Shown here piece by piece: positions 23,701 through 34,946 of a stretch of DNA of 64,000 nucleotides. The position numbers and the translations under genes are program-made. Numbering within the stretch: the first letter of the stretch is position 1; every line of letters starts with the position of its first letter. The notes below the pieces were generated by a model. That model was not told where the DNA came from, made no database searches, and saw nothing but the letters and a program-made list of their open reading frames with translations. Origin of the DNA: Cymodocea nodosa. Taxonomy: Eukaryota; Streptophyta; Magnoliopsida; Alismatales; Cymodoceaceae. The stretch lies in assembly GCA_036874045.1 (NCBI GenBank), contig CM072337.1:7378001-7442000 (forward strand). The letters run 5' to 3'.

Positions 23701-25973
23701 ATTCCAAGAGCTATAATTAGTGATAATGGACCTCACTTTTGCAATAGAGTATTTCAAATGGCTTTGAGGAAGTATGAGGTTACTCACAAGTTAGCAACAC
23801 CATATCATCCTCAAACAAGTGGGCAAGTTGAGGTATCCAATAGACAAATCAAGCACATGCTCGAAAAAGTAATCAAACCAAGTAAGAAGGATTGGGCAGA
23901 AAAGCTTAATGATGCACTTTGGGGTTATAGGACTGCCCATAAAACTGTGTTGGGAATGTCACCATTTAGAGTAGTGTTCAAGCTTTAATTTTGCCCATTT
24001 TTAATGAATTTTATAAGTAATTTTGCATGATATTATATATCTATGATGGATAAATGAAATTAATTATGGGTAATATAAGTCTTGAAATATAGTGCAATAT
24101 AGAAATTTAATTAACAAGTGCATCCCCCATTGGATATAATTTTACATGAAACACATTGATTTATTTTGCATGTCCTATGTTGGCTAACGTCTCTTGGAGT
24201 TCAACTTCCATTAATTGTAGGTAACATATATATGGGAGGAGCTTAATGCAAAAGACCAAAGAAGATGTAAAGAATCAAAAGTTGGTGGACTAAACTTTAA
24301 AGAAGAGGACATGCCAACACTTTATTGGCCCTCCTAGATCTATGGCATCTTATTGGCTTGGTGATAAAACTAAGGTGCCACATCAAAGAGAGAGAAGACA
24401 AAACAACATAAATACAAGGGGAGAGGAATTTCGGCCAACAACTTGTGTTTCCAAGGAGAGAAAGAAGGAGGAGAAGAAGCTTGGAGGTGAGGCTTGTGCT
24501 TCCAAAGAGAGACCACCCATTCATGCTATTCACCATTCCAAGGGCTAAGGAGAAGACGTCCAAGCTTGGAGGTGGATTTGCTGCCAAGTTCCATTGAATT
24601 CAAAGCTCTAGAGAAGAAGATAAGAAGCTCCTAAGGTAGTGACAACTCTTAGAGTTTATTATTTTCTTGTATAGAAGGAAGAATTGATGAGAAATGGTGG
24701 TGAACATCTCAATTATATGTCTTCTTAGCTAGATAGAGTTCAATGAATGTATATGAATGTTTAATTCTTCTTTTCAACTTCTAATTTGCATCCTCTATTC
24801 ACGTGTATTGTTGGGGCTGTTGGTGAGGCTTTCACACGAGTGAATGACACTCATCAATGGTGGCTTGGCGCATTTGAGAAGAAGGTGTGAATTGAAAGAA
24901 GAAGAAAATAAGTGTTGATGTTCATTTGAATGAAGAACCTATCACTTATATCTAGTTGTTAATTTTAATTTCAGTAGTTAATTGAGTTTGTTATATCTTA
25001 TATTGATCACATTTTGTCCTAATCAATCTCCAAAAAGAATTTCTAATGCAAGTAGTATAGTATAGTTTAGCTAGATTAGCAAATAGCATAGTTGCATGCA
25101 TTTAGTATAAATTAGAATAGAGTAGTATAGTCTATTGAACCTTGTTGTTTTATTTTTCTTTCCTTAATATTGATGCATTGATATTACTTCTGAAATCACG
25201 TGGAACTTGTGTGCATGTTATAATTGAATGAGTTGATAGATTTATAAGTAAAGAAATTGATTCACATCACCATTTTCCACTACAAATTGCCTTGAAATTG
25301 CATGATTTGTGAGCTTGTGTTAACTTTGATTATTCTACATTCACATGTCATTAATTTACTGAAGTATACCTAAGAGCTTGAAGAACAAGTTGAGTAATAG
25401 TTGATTAAGTCATAAACACAATCCTTGTGGAAGAATGACCCGTATTTGCCATGTACACCAAAAGAACTGTGCACTTGCAGTAAAGCTTGAGCTAAAAATA
25501 TAGCTCAACAAGTAGTTTATGGGAAAGCATGTCATTTACCTATAGAAATAGAACATAAAGTAGAATGGGCTATTAGAACATTTAACATGTGTGTTGATGA
25601 TGTAGGAAAAGCAAGAAAATATCAACTCAATGAGCTGGAAGAAATAAGAAGAGAGGCTTATGAAAATGCAAAGATTGCAAAAGAACGAGCAAAAGCATTC
25701 CATGACAAGAAAATTTTGAGAAAGGACTTTCATGAGGGACAAGAAGTTTTATTATATAACTCTAGATTACATTTGTTCCTTGGAAAATTTAAGACTAGAT
25801 GGACAGGACCATTCATCATTAAACATATATATAATCATGGAGCTATAGCTATAGAAAATTGTAAGACAGGATTTAAAACTGTAGTGAATGGTCAAAGACT
25901 TAAAGAATATTATCCTGGAAAAACCTACAATCATGGAGAGAGTGCTTTGTTGTTGGAACCCAATTATATTTAG
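20760..25973 (+). pseudogene. pol: Gypsy-B pol (protease, RT, RNase H, integrase), split by solo LTR D
   Basis: Protease with LLDLGAGVNVMP near 20980; RT with [12 protein letters not shown] near 21970 and FMDD at 22270-22281; RNase H with [13 protein letters not shown] near 22713; integrase zinc region with [11 protein letters not shown] and CRHCDRC at about 23335-23465; DDE core with [18 protein letters not shown] and [11 protein letters not shown]. The integrase C-terminal part follows the solo LTR, at 25511-25973, and ends with NHGESALLLEPNYI. It is nearly the same as pol of C. Ty3/gypsy order, Athila/Tat-like. Broken, with about two breaks besides the solo LTR. Confidence 0.92.
23975..25510 (+). 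mobile_element. Solo LTR D of the gypsy B/C family, in B's integrase
   Basis: 1536 bp, same ends as the B LTRs, flanked by identical agtag copies (23970-23974 and 25511-25515). It is the third independent member of the family within 22 kb. As a solo LTR it implies an element was inserted here and then lost by recombination between its LTRs. Confidence 0.95.
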
Positions 25974-26282
25974 TTTTTATATGTATTTAGTTGTAGATGT
26001 AGTTTTTCTTTTCTTAATTCTTAGTAATTTTTCATTTTATGTATTAGTGTGTTAGTAGTTAACAATAAAATTGATTATTGCAAGTTCACGTCAAAATTTT
26101 ATATGCTTATTATCATGCATCTATCCTTGTTGTTTCATGTCATCTTGAGTTTATATGGTGAACCATTCATGCTGAAATTTTATGATATATGATGGTATTT
26201 GTATACTTTGATGATATTTCACCATGTAAATAACTCTTGCATATACTCTTGAATTACATAACTGATGTGAATGTCTTAGTGC

Positions 26283-27644
26283 ATGAAAAGTTGGGAGAGA
26301 GGCGCAGATAACAGGTTGATATGCATCGAGAATCAAAAAGAAACACACATGGCAGCAAACAACAATGAGAGGAGGGTGGTGCTCAAAGACATGTTCTATC
26401 CTACACAGAGAAGTAGGATTACTTGCATTCAACTACCAGATGAGAATGGAGCACATTTTGAGTTGAAATCCCACTACATCAGCCAATTACCAAAATTCAT
26501 GGCACACGATGATGAGGATGCTTATGGCTTCCTTGAAGAATTTGAAGATGTATGCAACTTAATGAAGATACAAAATCTGACAGATGATTCCATCCTATTG
26601 AGATTTGTTCCCTTTGCCTTGAGAGACCAAGCAAGAAGGTGGCTTCAAAGTTTACCACCCAACTCTATTACTTCATGGGAGCAATTTAGTGCCATCTTTT
26701 TGAAAAGATTCTATCCAATTGCCAAAACAAATGAGATGAGAAAGGTTATTAATTCTTGCTATCAATTGCCAGAAGAATCATTTGCTAATTTCTTTAGCAG
26801 GTTCAATGAATTGCTTGTGAGGTGTCCACATCATGGGATACCTTTGTGGAGACAATGCCAAATCGTGTATGATGGAATCCCTACATCAATAAAGGGTTTG
26901 CTGGAATCCATGGTGCAAGGAGACTATGTAGATCTTGAAGACACAATGGCATGGAACTTCTTGGGAGAGTTGGCGGCAAAGACATTAAGTTGGGAAAAAT
27001 CCTCTCCAAGATCTAAAACAAGGCAAGAGAAGGGCATTCATTCCATAAATGCAACCACGGCCCTTGAAATGAAATATGGAAGCCTATTGAAAAGGGTTGA
27101 AGCAATAGAAGGGAAAGGGAAAGAACCGCTCAAGTGCTTGGGATGTAATATGGTAGGCCATATTGTGAATGAATGTCCTATGTTGGCTAACCCTTCTGTT
27201 GATGTTCAGGAAATATACACAAGAAACAATCAAAGGCAAGAAGTTTATGACAACTCCTACAACCCATCTTGGAGGAACCACCCAAACTTTTCATGGAGAA
27301 ACTCACATTTTCAAGATAATCAACATGGTGAATCCTCAAATTTTCAAGGCAATCAACCTACACGAAATACCATGGAATTGGCTAAGAAAAATGATCATTC
27401 AGCAGCAATAGAAGACATGGGAAAGAAGATAGACAACTTGATCAAAGGCATGGAAGCATTTGCCATGAACAATGCTAAGTATCAACCAATTGTGCATGCT
27501 AATGCACAATCAATCAGCAAGATAGAGGCACAACTATCCCAAATATCAGCAAGGCTTTGTGAGAGGGAGAAAGGAACCATTCCAAGCCAAGCTATCACAA
27601 ATCCACGTGTCAACCAAGTGGAGACAATGTCAGGAGAAAAGTAA
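26283..27644 (+). CDS. gag: Capsid-type gag ORF located downstream of pol in gypsy-B
   Basis: Open frame of 453 residues on the same strand as pol; a second ATG at 26349 (residue 23) may be the true start. Residues about 68-200 are a Retrotrans_gag (capsid) domain, with LPKFMAHDDEDAYGFLEEFE, LLRFVPFALRDQARRWL and W.QF...FL.RF.P. A CCHC knuckle has cysteines at 285, 288 and 298 and His 293. The N-terminal block (CIQLP, FELK) is that expected at the start of an Athila gag. In the family gag normally precedes the protease; here it lies between integrase and the polypurine tract, about 310 bases after pol ends. Element C has no counterpart. It could be a relocated gag of this family or one captured from a relative. 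Treated as part of a fossil. Confidence 0.85.
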   Translation: MKSWERGADNRLICIENQKETHMAANNNERRVVLKDMFYPTQRSRITCIQLPDENGAHFELKSHYISQLPKFMAHDDEDAYGFLEEFEDVCNLMKIQNLTDDSILLRFVPFALRDQARRWLQSLPPNSITSWEQFSAIFLKRFYPIAKTNEMRKVINSCYQLPEESFANFFSRFNELLVRCPHHGIPLWRQCQIVYDGIPTSIKGLLESMVQGDYVDLEDTMAWNFLGELAAKTLSWEKSSPRSKTRQEKGIHSINATTALEMKYGSLLKRVEAIEGKGKEPLKCLGCNMVGHIVNECPMLANPSVDVQEIYTRNNQRQEVYDNSYNPSWRNHPNFSWRNSHFQDNQHGESSNFQGNQPTRNTMELAKKNDHSAAIEDMGKKIDNLIKGMEAFAMNNAKYQPIVHANAQSISKIEAQLSQISARLCEREKGTIPSQAITNPRVNQVETMSGEK

Positions 27645-29215
27645 AGAGAAGAATCACTTGCAATCAACAAGATAGCTAGAGTCAACCTTTTATCTCCACG
27701 ACTTATGCTTGGCTTACTTGAGACTTATTTTATTTCATGCTTGAGAATGATATGGTGTTTAATTTTAAAGAACAGAATTTGATGATATATTTGAAAGTAG
27801 TTAGATGCATGATTTTCAAATACTTGAAGGGTGTAGAATGGGTTGAAAGACTTTATCATGATATCATGTGTTTGTTTGACAAATTGATGTTCAACCACAA
27901 TTAGAGTTAAATACATTGTATCTACACCACTTGAAGAGCAGGCACAACAGGTATGCGCTAACATTTTTTTTACTTATTCTTATTATTGAAACAATCCTTT
28001 CTACATTGAGGACAATGCAGGAACAAAGTGCGGGGGGGAGGAGAAAGTAAAAAAATGTTTTAGGCTGCATACTACAGCAATGAAATTGAAAATTTTCCAA
28101 ATGTAAGTTTCTTTCACAAGCATGTTGGTGGTGAGTTTAAAAATTCGTTCTATATGTTGCATGCCACCATGTTTTATATGTATCCATGATAAGAACTTGC
28201 ATGTTAATTTTTTAGGAAATAGCTTTGTTAGTTTAATTTTGATTTTGAATTATTGCATCTTAGCCTTACCAGCATGCTACTCAATCTCCATTGTATGTTC
28301 TTAAGGTTAAGATCATTAATTCTTTATTAGTTTTAGCTTTGTTTTCATTTGAACTTAATTTCTTTTTGTGGCATGTTGGATTTTCCTTAGTAATGTTCTT
28401 TCCTTATGATGTCTTACACTAAGAGCTGAGCTTATCTTTAAGGTGAGGATAGGAATATGCATTTGAGATGCCAACCATAGTTTCTTACTTATAACATATA
28501 CACATTCTTGCACTAGACTCTTAATCATGTGGTATCTAGAGGACTCTTCTTATGACATGAATCTTGAGGAGTGGCTTAGGAAATCTTTCCAATAGGTTGT
28601 CCCATGAGAAGGGTAGATATATGAATTTGGGAATAAGGTTTGATACCCGTTCTCATAAGGTTGCTGGGGACGGAGGCTAAGTAACCTCTTAGTCTTCACG
28701 TGTAAACCCTTTATGGGAGGTATCCTAAGGGTAGGGGTAGGATGTGAGAAAAGAGAGGTATCTCTCAAAAAAAAAAAGAAAAAAAAAAAGAGAAAAAAGA
28801 AGAAGAAGTTGTTCTATAGAATGAATAAAGAAAATACTTTTACAGAATCAAAAAAAAAAAAAAAAACTCAATTGAAAATAAAGGGGCAATGTACTAGAGG
28901 ATAGAAGCCTAAAGAAACCTTCATGTATTCTTGGATTAAGTGAGATGAACCTAGGCGCTATTGATTATGGGTCTAAGCACTTTGCACTTAATAGTATCTT
29001 AAAAACTTATTTTCCTTAGGTTGGCGTTAGATGTCTATTCTAAATTCCTCACCATTACAGGAACTCAGCTTGTAAGTGGAGATTATCTATAAGTATTGTT
29101 GCATTACTTGGTGAGAATTTAATTTGCCTTAATTTTCTTTATTGTGTTTATTTGTTTAAAAGGGGTTCCTTAATCTTTTCTTCTTTAAATTTTGCCAGAG
29201 GACTAGCAAAGTTTA
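27645..29215 (+). other. Gypsy-B 3' non-coding region
   Basis: About 1.6 kb without a supportable coding region. It contains a purine-rich, A-rich stretch at about 28770-28865 and matches 12025-13400 of C in reverse. Short frames here follow from low-complexity sequence. Confidence 0.75.
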
Positions 29216-29227
29216 AGTGTGGGGGGG
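29216..29227 (+). other. Gypsy-B polypurine tract
   Basis: AGTGTGGGGGGG directly before the TGTTCAAGC start of the 3' LTR. Confidence 0.88.
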
Positions 29228-30764
29228 TGTTCAAGCTTTAATTTCGCCCATTTTTAATGAATTTTATAAGTAATTTTGCATGATATTATATATCTATGGT
29301 GGATAAATGATATTAATTATGGGTAATATAAGTCTTGAAATATAGTGCAATATAGAAATTTAATTAACAAGTGCATCCCCCATTGGATATAATTTTACAT
29401 GGAACACATTGATTTATTTTGCATGTCCTATGTTGGCTAACGTCTCTTGAAGTTCAACTTCCATTAATTGTAGGTAACATACATATGAGAGGAGCTTAAT
29501 GCAAAAGACCAAAGAAGATGTAAAGAATCAAAAGTTGGTGGACTAAACTTTAAAGGAGAGGACATGCCAACACCTTATTGGCCCTCCTAGATCTATGGCA
29601 TCTTATTGGCTTGGTAATAAAACCAAGGTGCCACATCAAAGAGAGAGAAGACAAAACAAAATAAATACAAGGGGAGAGGAAATTCAGCCAACAACTTGGT
29701 GCTTCCAACGAGAGAAAGAAAGAGGAGAAGAAGCTTGGAGGTGAGGCTTGTGCTTCCAAAGAGAGATCATCCATTCATGCTATTCACCATTCCAAGGGCT
29801 AAGGAGAAGACGTCCAAGCTTGGAGGTGGAGTTGCTGCCAAGTTCCATTGAATTCAAAGCTCTAGAGAAGAAGATAAGAAGCTCCTAAGGTAGTGACAAC
29901 TCTTAGAGTTTATTATTTTCTTGTATAGAAGGAAGAATTGATGAGAAATGGTGGTGAACATCTCAATTATTTGTCTTCTTAGCTAGATAGAGTTCAATGA
30001 ATGTATATGAATGTTTAATTCTTCTTTTCAACTTCTAATTTGCATCCTCTATTCACGTGTATTGTTGGGGCTGTTGGTGAGGCTTTCACACGAGTGAATG
30101 ACACTCACCAATGGTGGCTTGGCGCATTTGAGAAGAAGGTGTGAATTGAAAGAAGAAGAAAATAAGTGTTGATGTTCATTTGAATGAAGAACCTATCACT
30201 TATATCTAGTTGTAAATTTTAATTTCAGTAGTTAATTGAGTTTGTTATATCTTATATTGATCACATTTTGTCCTAATCAATCTCCAAAAACAATTTCTAA
30301 TGCAAGTAGTATAGTATAGTTTAGCTAGATTAGCAAATAGCATAGTTGCATGCATTTAGTATAAATTAGAATAGAGTAGTATAGTCTATTGAGCCTTCTT
30401 GTTTTATTTTTCTTTCCTCAATATTGATGCATGGATATCACTTCTGAAATCACGTGGAACTTGTGTGCATGTTATAATTGAATGAGTTGATAGATTTACA
30501 AGTAAAGAAATTGATTCACATCACCATTTTCCACTACACATTACCTTTAAATTGCATGATTTGTGAGCTTGTGTTAATTTTGATTATTCTACATTCACAT
30601 GTCATTAATTTACTAAAGTATACCTAAGAGCTTGAAGAACAAGTTGAGTAATAGTTGATTAAGTCATAAACACAATCCTTGTGGAAGAATGACCTGTATT
30701 TGCCATGTACACCAAAAGAACTGTGCACTTGCAGTAAAGCTTGAGCTAAAAATATAGCTCAACA
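29228..30764 (+). repeat. Gypsy-B 3' LTR
   Basis: 1537 bp, TGTTCAAGC to CTCAACA. It is followed by the ctaca target copy and the resumption of copia-A ORF3. A possible core promoter is ATAAATAC near 29661, kept in all LTR copies of the family. Confidence 0.95.
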
Positions 30765-30769
30765 CTACA

Positions 30770-31315
30770 TTGTTTCAGATGTTTGGTCATGGGGCAGAAG
30801 TTGGCAGATGTTGTCTTTATGCTACATACCCATTAATCAACCATATACAGGTGAACTGGTATGATATTTTTGTTTCTCATATCTTACATTTGCAGAGTAA
30901 ATTATTTTATGGTGATACAATTTTGAGAATTGTGGCAAGTCAAACAGATATTACACCTTGACCACAGAAAAGATTAAAGTCACGATCTTTCTTTGCAAAG
31001 GAACTCCAAAAATACCAAGCAGCAGATACACCTATCCTCAGACAACAACAACAACAGGTTCGGCAAACACAGCAACAATCCATAGAATTTACAGAAACAC
31101 AGCAACATACAGATATACAACAAGGTATACACAGAGAAATACATACAAGTATAGATACAAACATACATACTGAATTTTTACAGCAACCATCACAAGTTTC
31201 TCAAAATGATTTAGATCAGGCATTATTTGATCAGATAAATAGAGTTAGTACAGATATTGCAAAGAAAATTTCAGATATTTTGATTGATATTTTTCGAAAA
31301 CAAAGAGGCTTGTGA
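30770..31315 (+). pseudogene. copia-A ORF3, C-terminal part after the gypsy insertion
   Basis: Resumes the ORF left at 9079. It has a conserved block with FGHGAEVG, HIQVNWYDIF and KLFYGDTILR, closely matching copia-F ORF3 at about 40110-40265 (GHNMEV, RIQINWFDVF, KLFYGDTVCR). A Gln-rich stretch follows (about 31040-31190) and a short amphipathic tail. The block fits the C-terminal half of the 'putative plant transposon protein' domain. Broken. Confidence 0.75.
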
Positions 31316-31577
31316 TTATACAAATTATGTATTACATGATTTATTTTTTGTAATTTGTAACCAAAACCATTATGTAAACTGTTTACTAATTTTAATGTTA
31401 CGTGATTATTTTTCACAGTTTATGATATTAAACAATTTTTGCTTAATCCATAAATCTTATGTATGGTTGACACTATCATTTTGATTAATATATACTTAGT
31501 AAGATATCTTTCCTTACATTTATAAAACTTAACTTCCTAAAGGGGAGAAAATAATTTGTTTACTTTTTTATAATGCC

Positions 31578-31590
31578 AAAAAGGGGGAGA
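31578..31590 (+). other. copia-A upstream polypurine tract
   Basis: AAAAAGGGGGAGA, about 50 bases before a second copy that adjoins the 3' LTR. Multiple polypurine tracts are a Sirevirus trait. Confidence 0.8.
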
Positions 31591-31625
31591 TATAAATTAT
31601 GTGACTTATTAGGTTTTGACATCAT

Positions 31626-31639
31626 AAAAAAGGGGGAGA
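31626..31639 (+). other. copia-A polypurine tract next to 3' LTR
   Basis: AAAAAAGGGGGAGA, one base before the LTR start TGTTAGG at 31641. Confidence 0.87.
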
Positions 31640-31640
31640 T

Positions 31641-32863
31641 TGTTAGGTATTTAATTTTGATGATATATGCTTTATTAACATATTTAAATAAGTCTACATA
31701 ATATTCTCTAAGTATATTTCTCTAAGTATAATAGTCAACAGATTATCGAAAAGTTTCATTTTTATGTCGGATAAATTAAAGATTTCCGAAGAGCTAGATT
31801 TGCAATAGTTAAACTTTCAGATAGTTAACGTTTTGTTTTTGTCGAATACTTTATGTTAAAAACTCATATAGTTAAGTTATCTGTACGTGTGTTTTTAATG
31901 TTTTAAGTTGTCACGTGTTTTCCATGTGCGTTCGGTAATGAAAAATCAAATAGTTAGATAACTGTTCGAGTTTTTATATGCATGGATAGATAACTGTTTG
32001 AGTTTTATAAAAGGACTAACGAACAGATAAGTTTCCTTGTTTAGTCACGTGTTTTGCAGGTGCAAAAACTCGAAGAGTTAAAGGATAAGTGTTCAAGTTT
32101 TACAGGAGTTAAAGGATAAATGTTCAACTAAATCGAAGACTTAGAAGATATTCTACAAGACTCCAGGAAGATAAAGTTTCGGTGAATCTACGAGTGGAGA
32201 TCGTGGAAACTCAAAATGTTAGTGAAGAAAGTGGAAATTTAAATAGAAAGTAATTTGGATTAAAGAGAAAATTAGTACATGGATTATGGATTATGGATTG
32301 TGGATCAAGTGGATGAACATGCTGAACGTGAAAGACAATAGAGTTCGACTACTAATAGAGAGTACGAGCTACATTGCAACAAAGGATTCCAATCTCAAAA
32401 AAAAAACCAAGTCTGAATATTCAATCTGGATCCCTAACTAAAAAGTTAAGTTTGAATATTCATATTCTGAAAAGTTCTCCAACATCAGAAGAAGTTCGAA
32501 ATTCCAAGCAATTTTAGAAAAGGAGCTGCAAACGCAAGAAGTCTGGAAATTCGACAACTAGAGAAGAAGAGGTACAGAAGCTAAGCAAAGAGAGAAAAGA
32601 GCTGTGTGCATAAAGATCAGGTTTTATACAATTCAAAATTAGTTTTGAAAAAGAGCTTTGTTTTCCTATTTGAATTGCATATCAAAAATTATTGTATCAA
32701 AACCGTTAAGAAGGGAATTGAGCTGAAAAGATATTGTAAATTCTGTCTTGAAATAAAAGAATAGAATTTCATTTACGAGTGTTTTATGCTCTTGTTTTAT
32801 CCGCTAGTTTAATTACTAAAGACACAATTCACCCCCCCTCTTGTGATACAGACGATCCTATAA
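31641..32863 (+). repeat. copia-A 3' LTR
   Basis: About 1.22 kb from TGTTAGGTATTTAATTTTG to GACGATCCTATA. The end is inferred from the matching end of copia-F LTRs (CCCCCCTCTTGTG...GATCCTACA) and from integrase coding sequence starting right after it. A reversed relative lies at 45863-47079. Its U3 holds repeats of GAATAGTTA/GTTATCTG type and CACGTG boxes. Confidence 0.85.
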
Positions 32864-34946
32864 TGGCATTGATCATAGATTTTCTTTTCCAAGAGCACCA
32901 TCTCAAAATGGTGTTGTTGAGAGAAAGAATAGATCACTTCAAGAAATGGCCAGAACTATGTTGAATGAACATAAGTTACCTCAAAATCTTTGGGCTAAAG
33001 CAATGAATACAGCTTGTTATGTTATTAATAGAAGTCATTTAAGACCTCATATTAATAAAACTCATTTTGAAATTATGTTTAATAGGGTTCCAAAAATTTC
33101 CTATATGAAACCATTTGGCAGCAAGTGTTTTATTCTTAATACTAAGGATAACAGGGATAAATTTCAAGCCAAAGCGAATGAAGGAATTTTTGTAGGTTAC
33201 CCTACTAGAAGCAAAGCCTATAGAGTATATAACAAGACTTCTAGAACTATTGAAGAAACCCTCCATGTAAGCTTTAATGAAAATTCTTTTAGAGAATCTA
33301 AATCTAAAGTTGATAATGATGATATGATCAATTTCCCAAAAGAGTTAGAGATCAATAGAGAGATTGAAGATTTATCTGAGAAAATCAAAAATATGAACTT
33401 AAATGATCAAACTAATGATGAAAGTGATGGATCTTCAGATGTTGATGAGAATATTGAGGAAAATTAGAGAAATTGGCATTATTCTTCATCACATCCTATT
33501 ACTCAAGTCATTGGTAATATTAATGAGGGAGTTAAAACTAAAGCTTCAGTAAATTTAAATAGTATGTGTATGTTTGTTTCTATGGTGGAACTAAGGAATA
33601 TAGAAGAAGCATTATCTAATGAAAATTGGATAGTGGCAATACAAGAAGAACTAAATCAATTCATCAGAAATGATGTTTGGGAATTAGTCTCTCCATTAGA
33701 AAATCAGTCTATAATAGGTACAAAGTGGATCTTTAGAAACAAAACTAACGAAACTGGTCAAGTTATAAGAAACCAAGCTAGATTAGTTGCACAAGGGTAT
33801 ACATAGGAAGAAGGACTAAATTATGATGAAACATTTGCTCCTGTGACTAGGTTAGAAAGTATTAGAATATTATTGGCCTATGCTTGTTATATGGATTTTA
33901 AATTATATCAAATGGATGTAAAGAGTGTATTTTTAAATGGTTTAATTAATGAAGAAGTCTATGTAAAACAACCACCTGGATTTGAAGATATTAAAAATCT
34001 TGACTTTGTGTATAAATTGAAGAAAGCCTTATATGATTTGAAGCAAGCACCTAGATCATGGTATGAAAGATTATCTACTTTTTTAATAGAACAAGGTTAT
34101 ATCATGGGAAAAGTAGATCATACTCTATTTATCAAAAGAGATGGTAAAGATTAGATTGTTGTTCAAATATATGTGGATGATATAATCTTTGGAGCAACTT
34201 CTGATAAACTGATAAAAATATTTCTAAAGAGATGACTTGTTAGTTTGAAATGAGTATGATGGGAGAACTTTCATATTTTCTAGGACTTCAAATTAAGCAA
34301 ATGGATAAAGGTATATTTTTAAATCAGGAAAACTATGCAGATGAAATGCTTAAGAAATTTAATTTTAATGATACAAGGATTCGAGGAACTCCTATAAGTA
34401 CTTCTTTAAAGTTAGATATTGATGACATAGGAAAATCAATAGATCAAAGAAAATACAGAAGTATGATTGGTTCTTTACTTTATTTGACTCCTAGTAGACT
34501 TTATATTATGTTTGATGTGTGTGTTTGTGCTAGATTTCAATCTAATCCTAAATAATCACACTCAATTACAGTTAAAAGAATATTTAGATATATACAAGGA
34601 ACTAAAAATTTCGAACTATATTATTCTAAGGATAGTTCAATAGATCTTATAGGATATACTGATGCTGATTATGTAGGATCTAAATCTGATAGAAAGAGTA
34701 CTAGTGGCACATGTCAATTATTGGAAAATAATTTGGTATCATGGTTTAGTAAAAAGCAAAACTGTGTAGCATTTTCTACTACAGAAGCTGAATATGTTGC
34801 TGCTGCACTGTGTTGCACTCAGATTTTGTGGATAAGGCAAACTTTAGAAGATTTTGGATTATCTTATAATACAATTGAGATCTATTGTGACAGTAGTTCT
34901 ACAATAAATCTTTCCAAAAATCCTGTATTACATTCTAGAGCAAAGC

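Larger units (their letters stand above)
9080..30764 (+). mobile_element. Gypsy-B: Athila/Tat-like element with self-family insertions, in copia-A ORF3
   Basis: Bounded by TGTTCAAGC...CTCAACA and by identical 5-bp target copies ctaca (9075-9079 and 30765-30769). Its two LTRs are both 1537 bp once the insertion in the 5' LTR is discounted, and are almost identical by eye, so the insertion is young. It has a tRNA-Asp primer site, a short knuckle ORF, protease-RT-RNase H-integrase, then a capsid-type gag ORF and a GTGTGGGGGGG polypurine tract. Element C lies in its 5' LTR and solo LTR D in its pol. Coding parts are broken (about two or three breaks besides the insertions), though long frames remain. 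The gene order is unusual. Confidence 0.93.
1..32863 (+). mobile_element. copia-A: Sirevirus-type Ty1/copia element, 5' end outside window
   Basis: The parts come in the Sirevirus order: gag with one CCHC knuckle, protease, integrase, reverse transcriptase, RNase H, a long spacer, a third ORF, two AAAAAGGGGGAGA polypurine tracts and a 3' LTR beginning TGTTAGG. A third ORF after pol and repeated polypurine tracts are known Sirevirus traits. The 5' LTR lies before base 1. Two later insertions swell it: a reverse solo LTR at 1311-2921 and the gypsy complex at 9080-30764. Its 3' end abuts integrase sequence of another copia element, so copia-A probably inserted in copia-F. The coding parts are broken, with roughly six or more breaks besides the insertions. 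Family assignment is firm; the outer 3' boundary is good to a few bases. Confidence 0.85.

Noticed and set aside
28713-28904. Lys-rich frame after gypsy-B gag
   Set aside because: It is the A-rich purine tract of the 3' non-coding region read as Lys codons; the reversed copy in element C does not keep it.
30958-31173. Overlapping Thr- and Cys-rich frames near the end of copia-A ORF3
   Set aside because: Shadows of the CAA-repeat that encodes the Gln-rich tail of ORF3 in the true frame.
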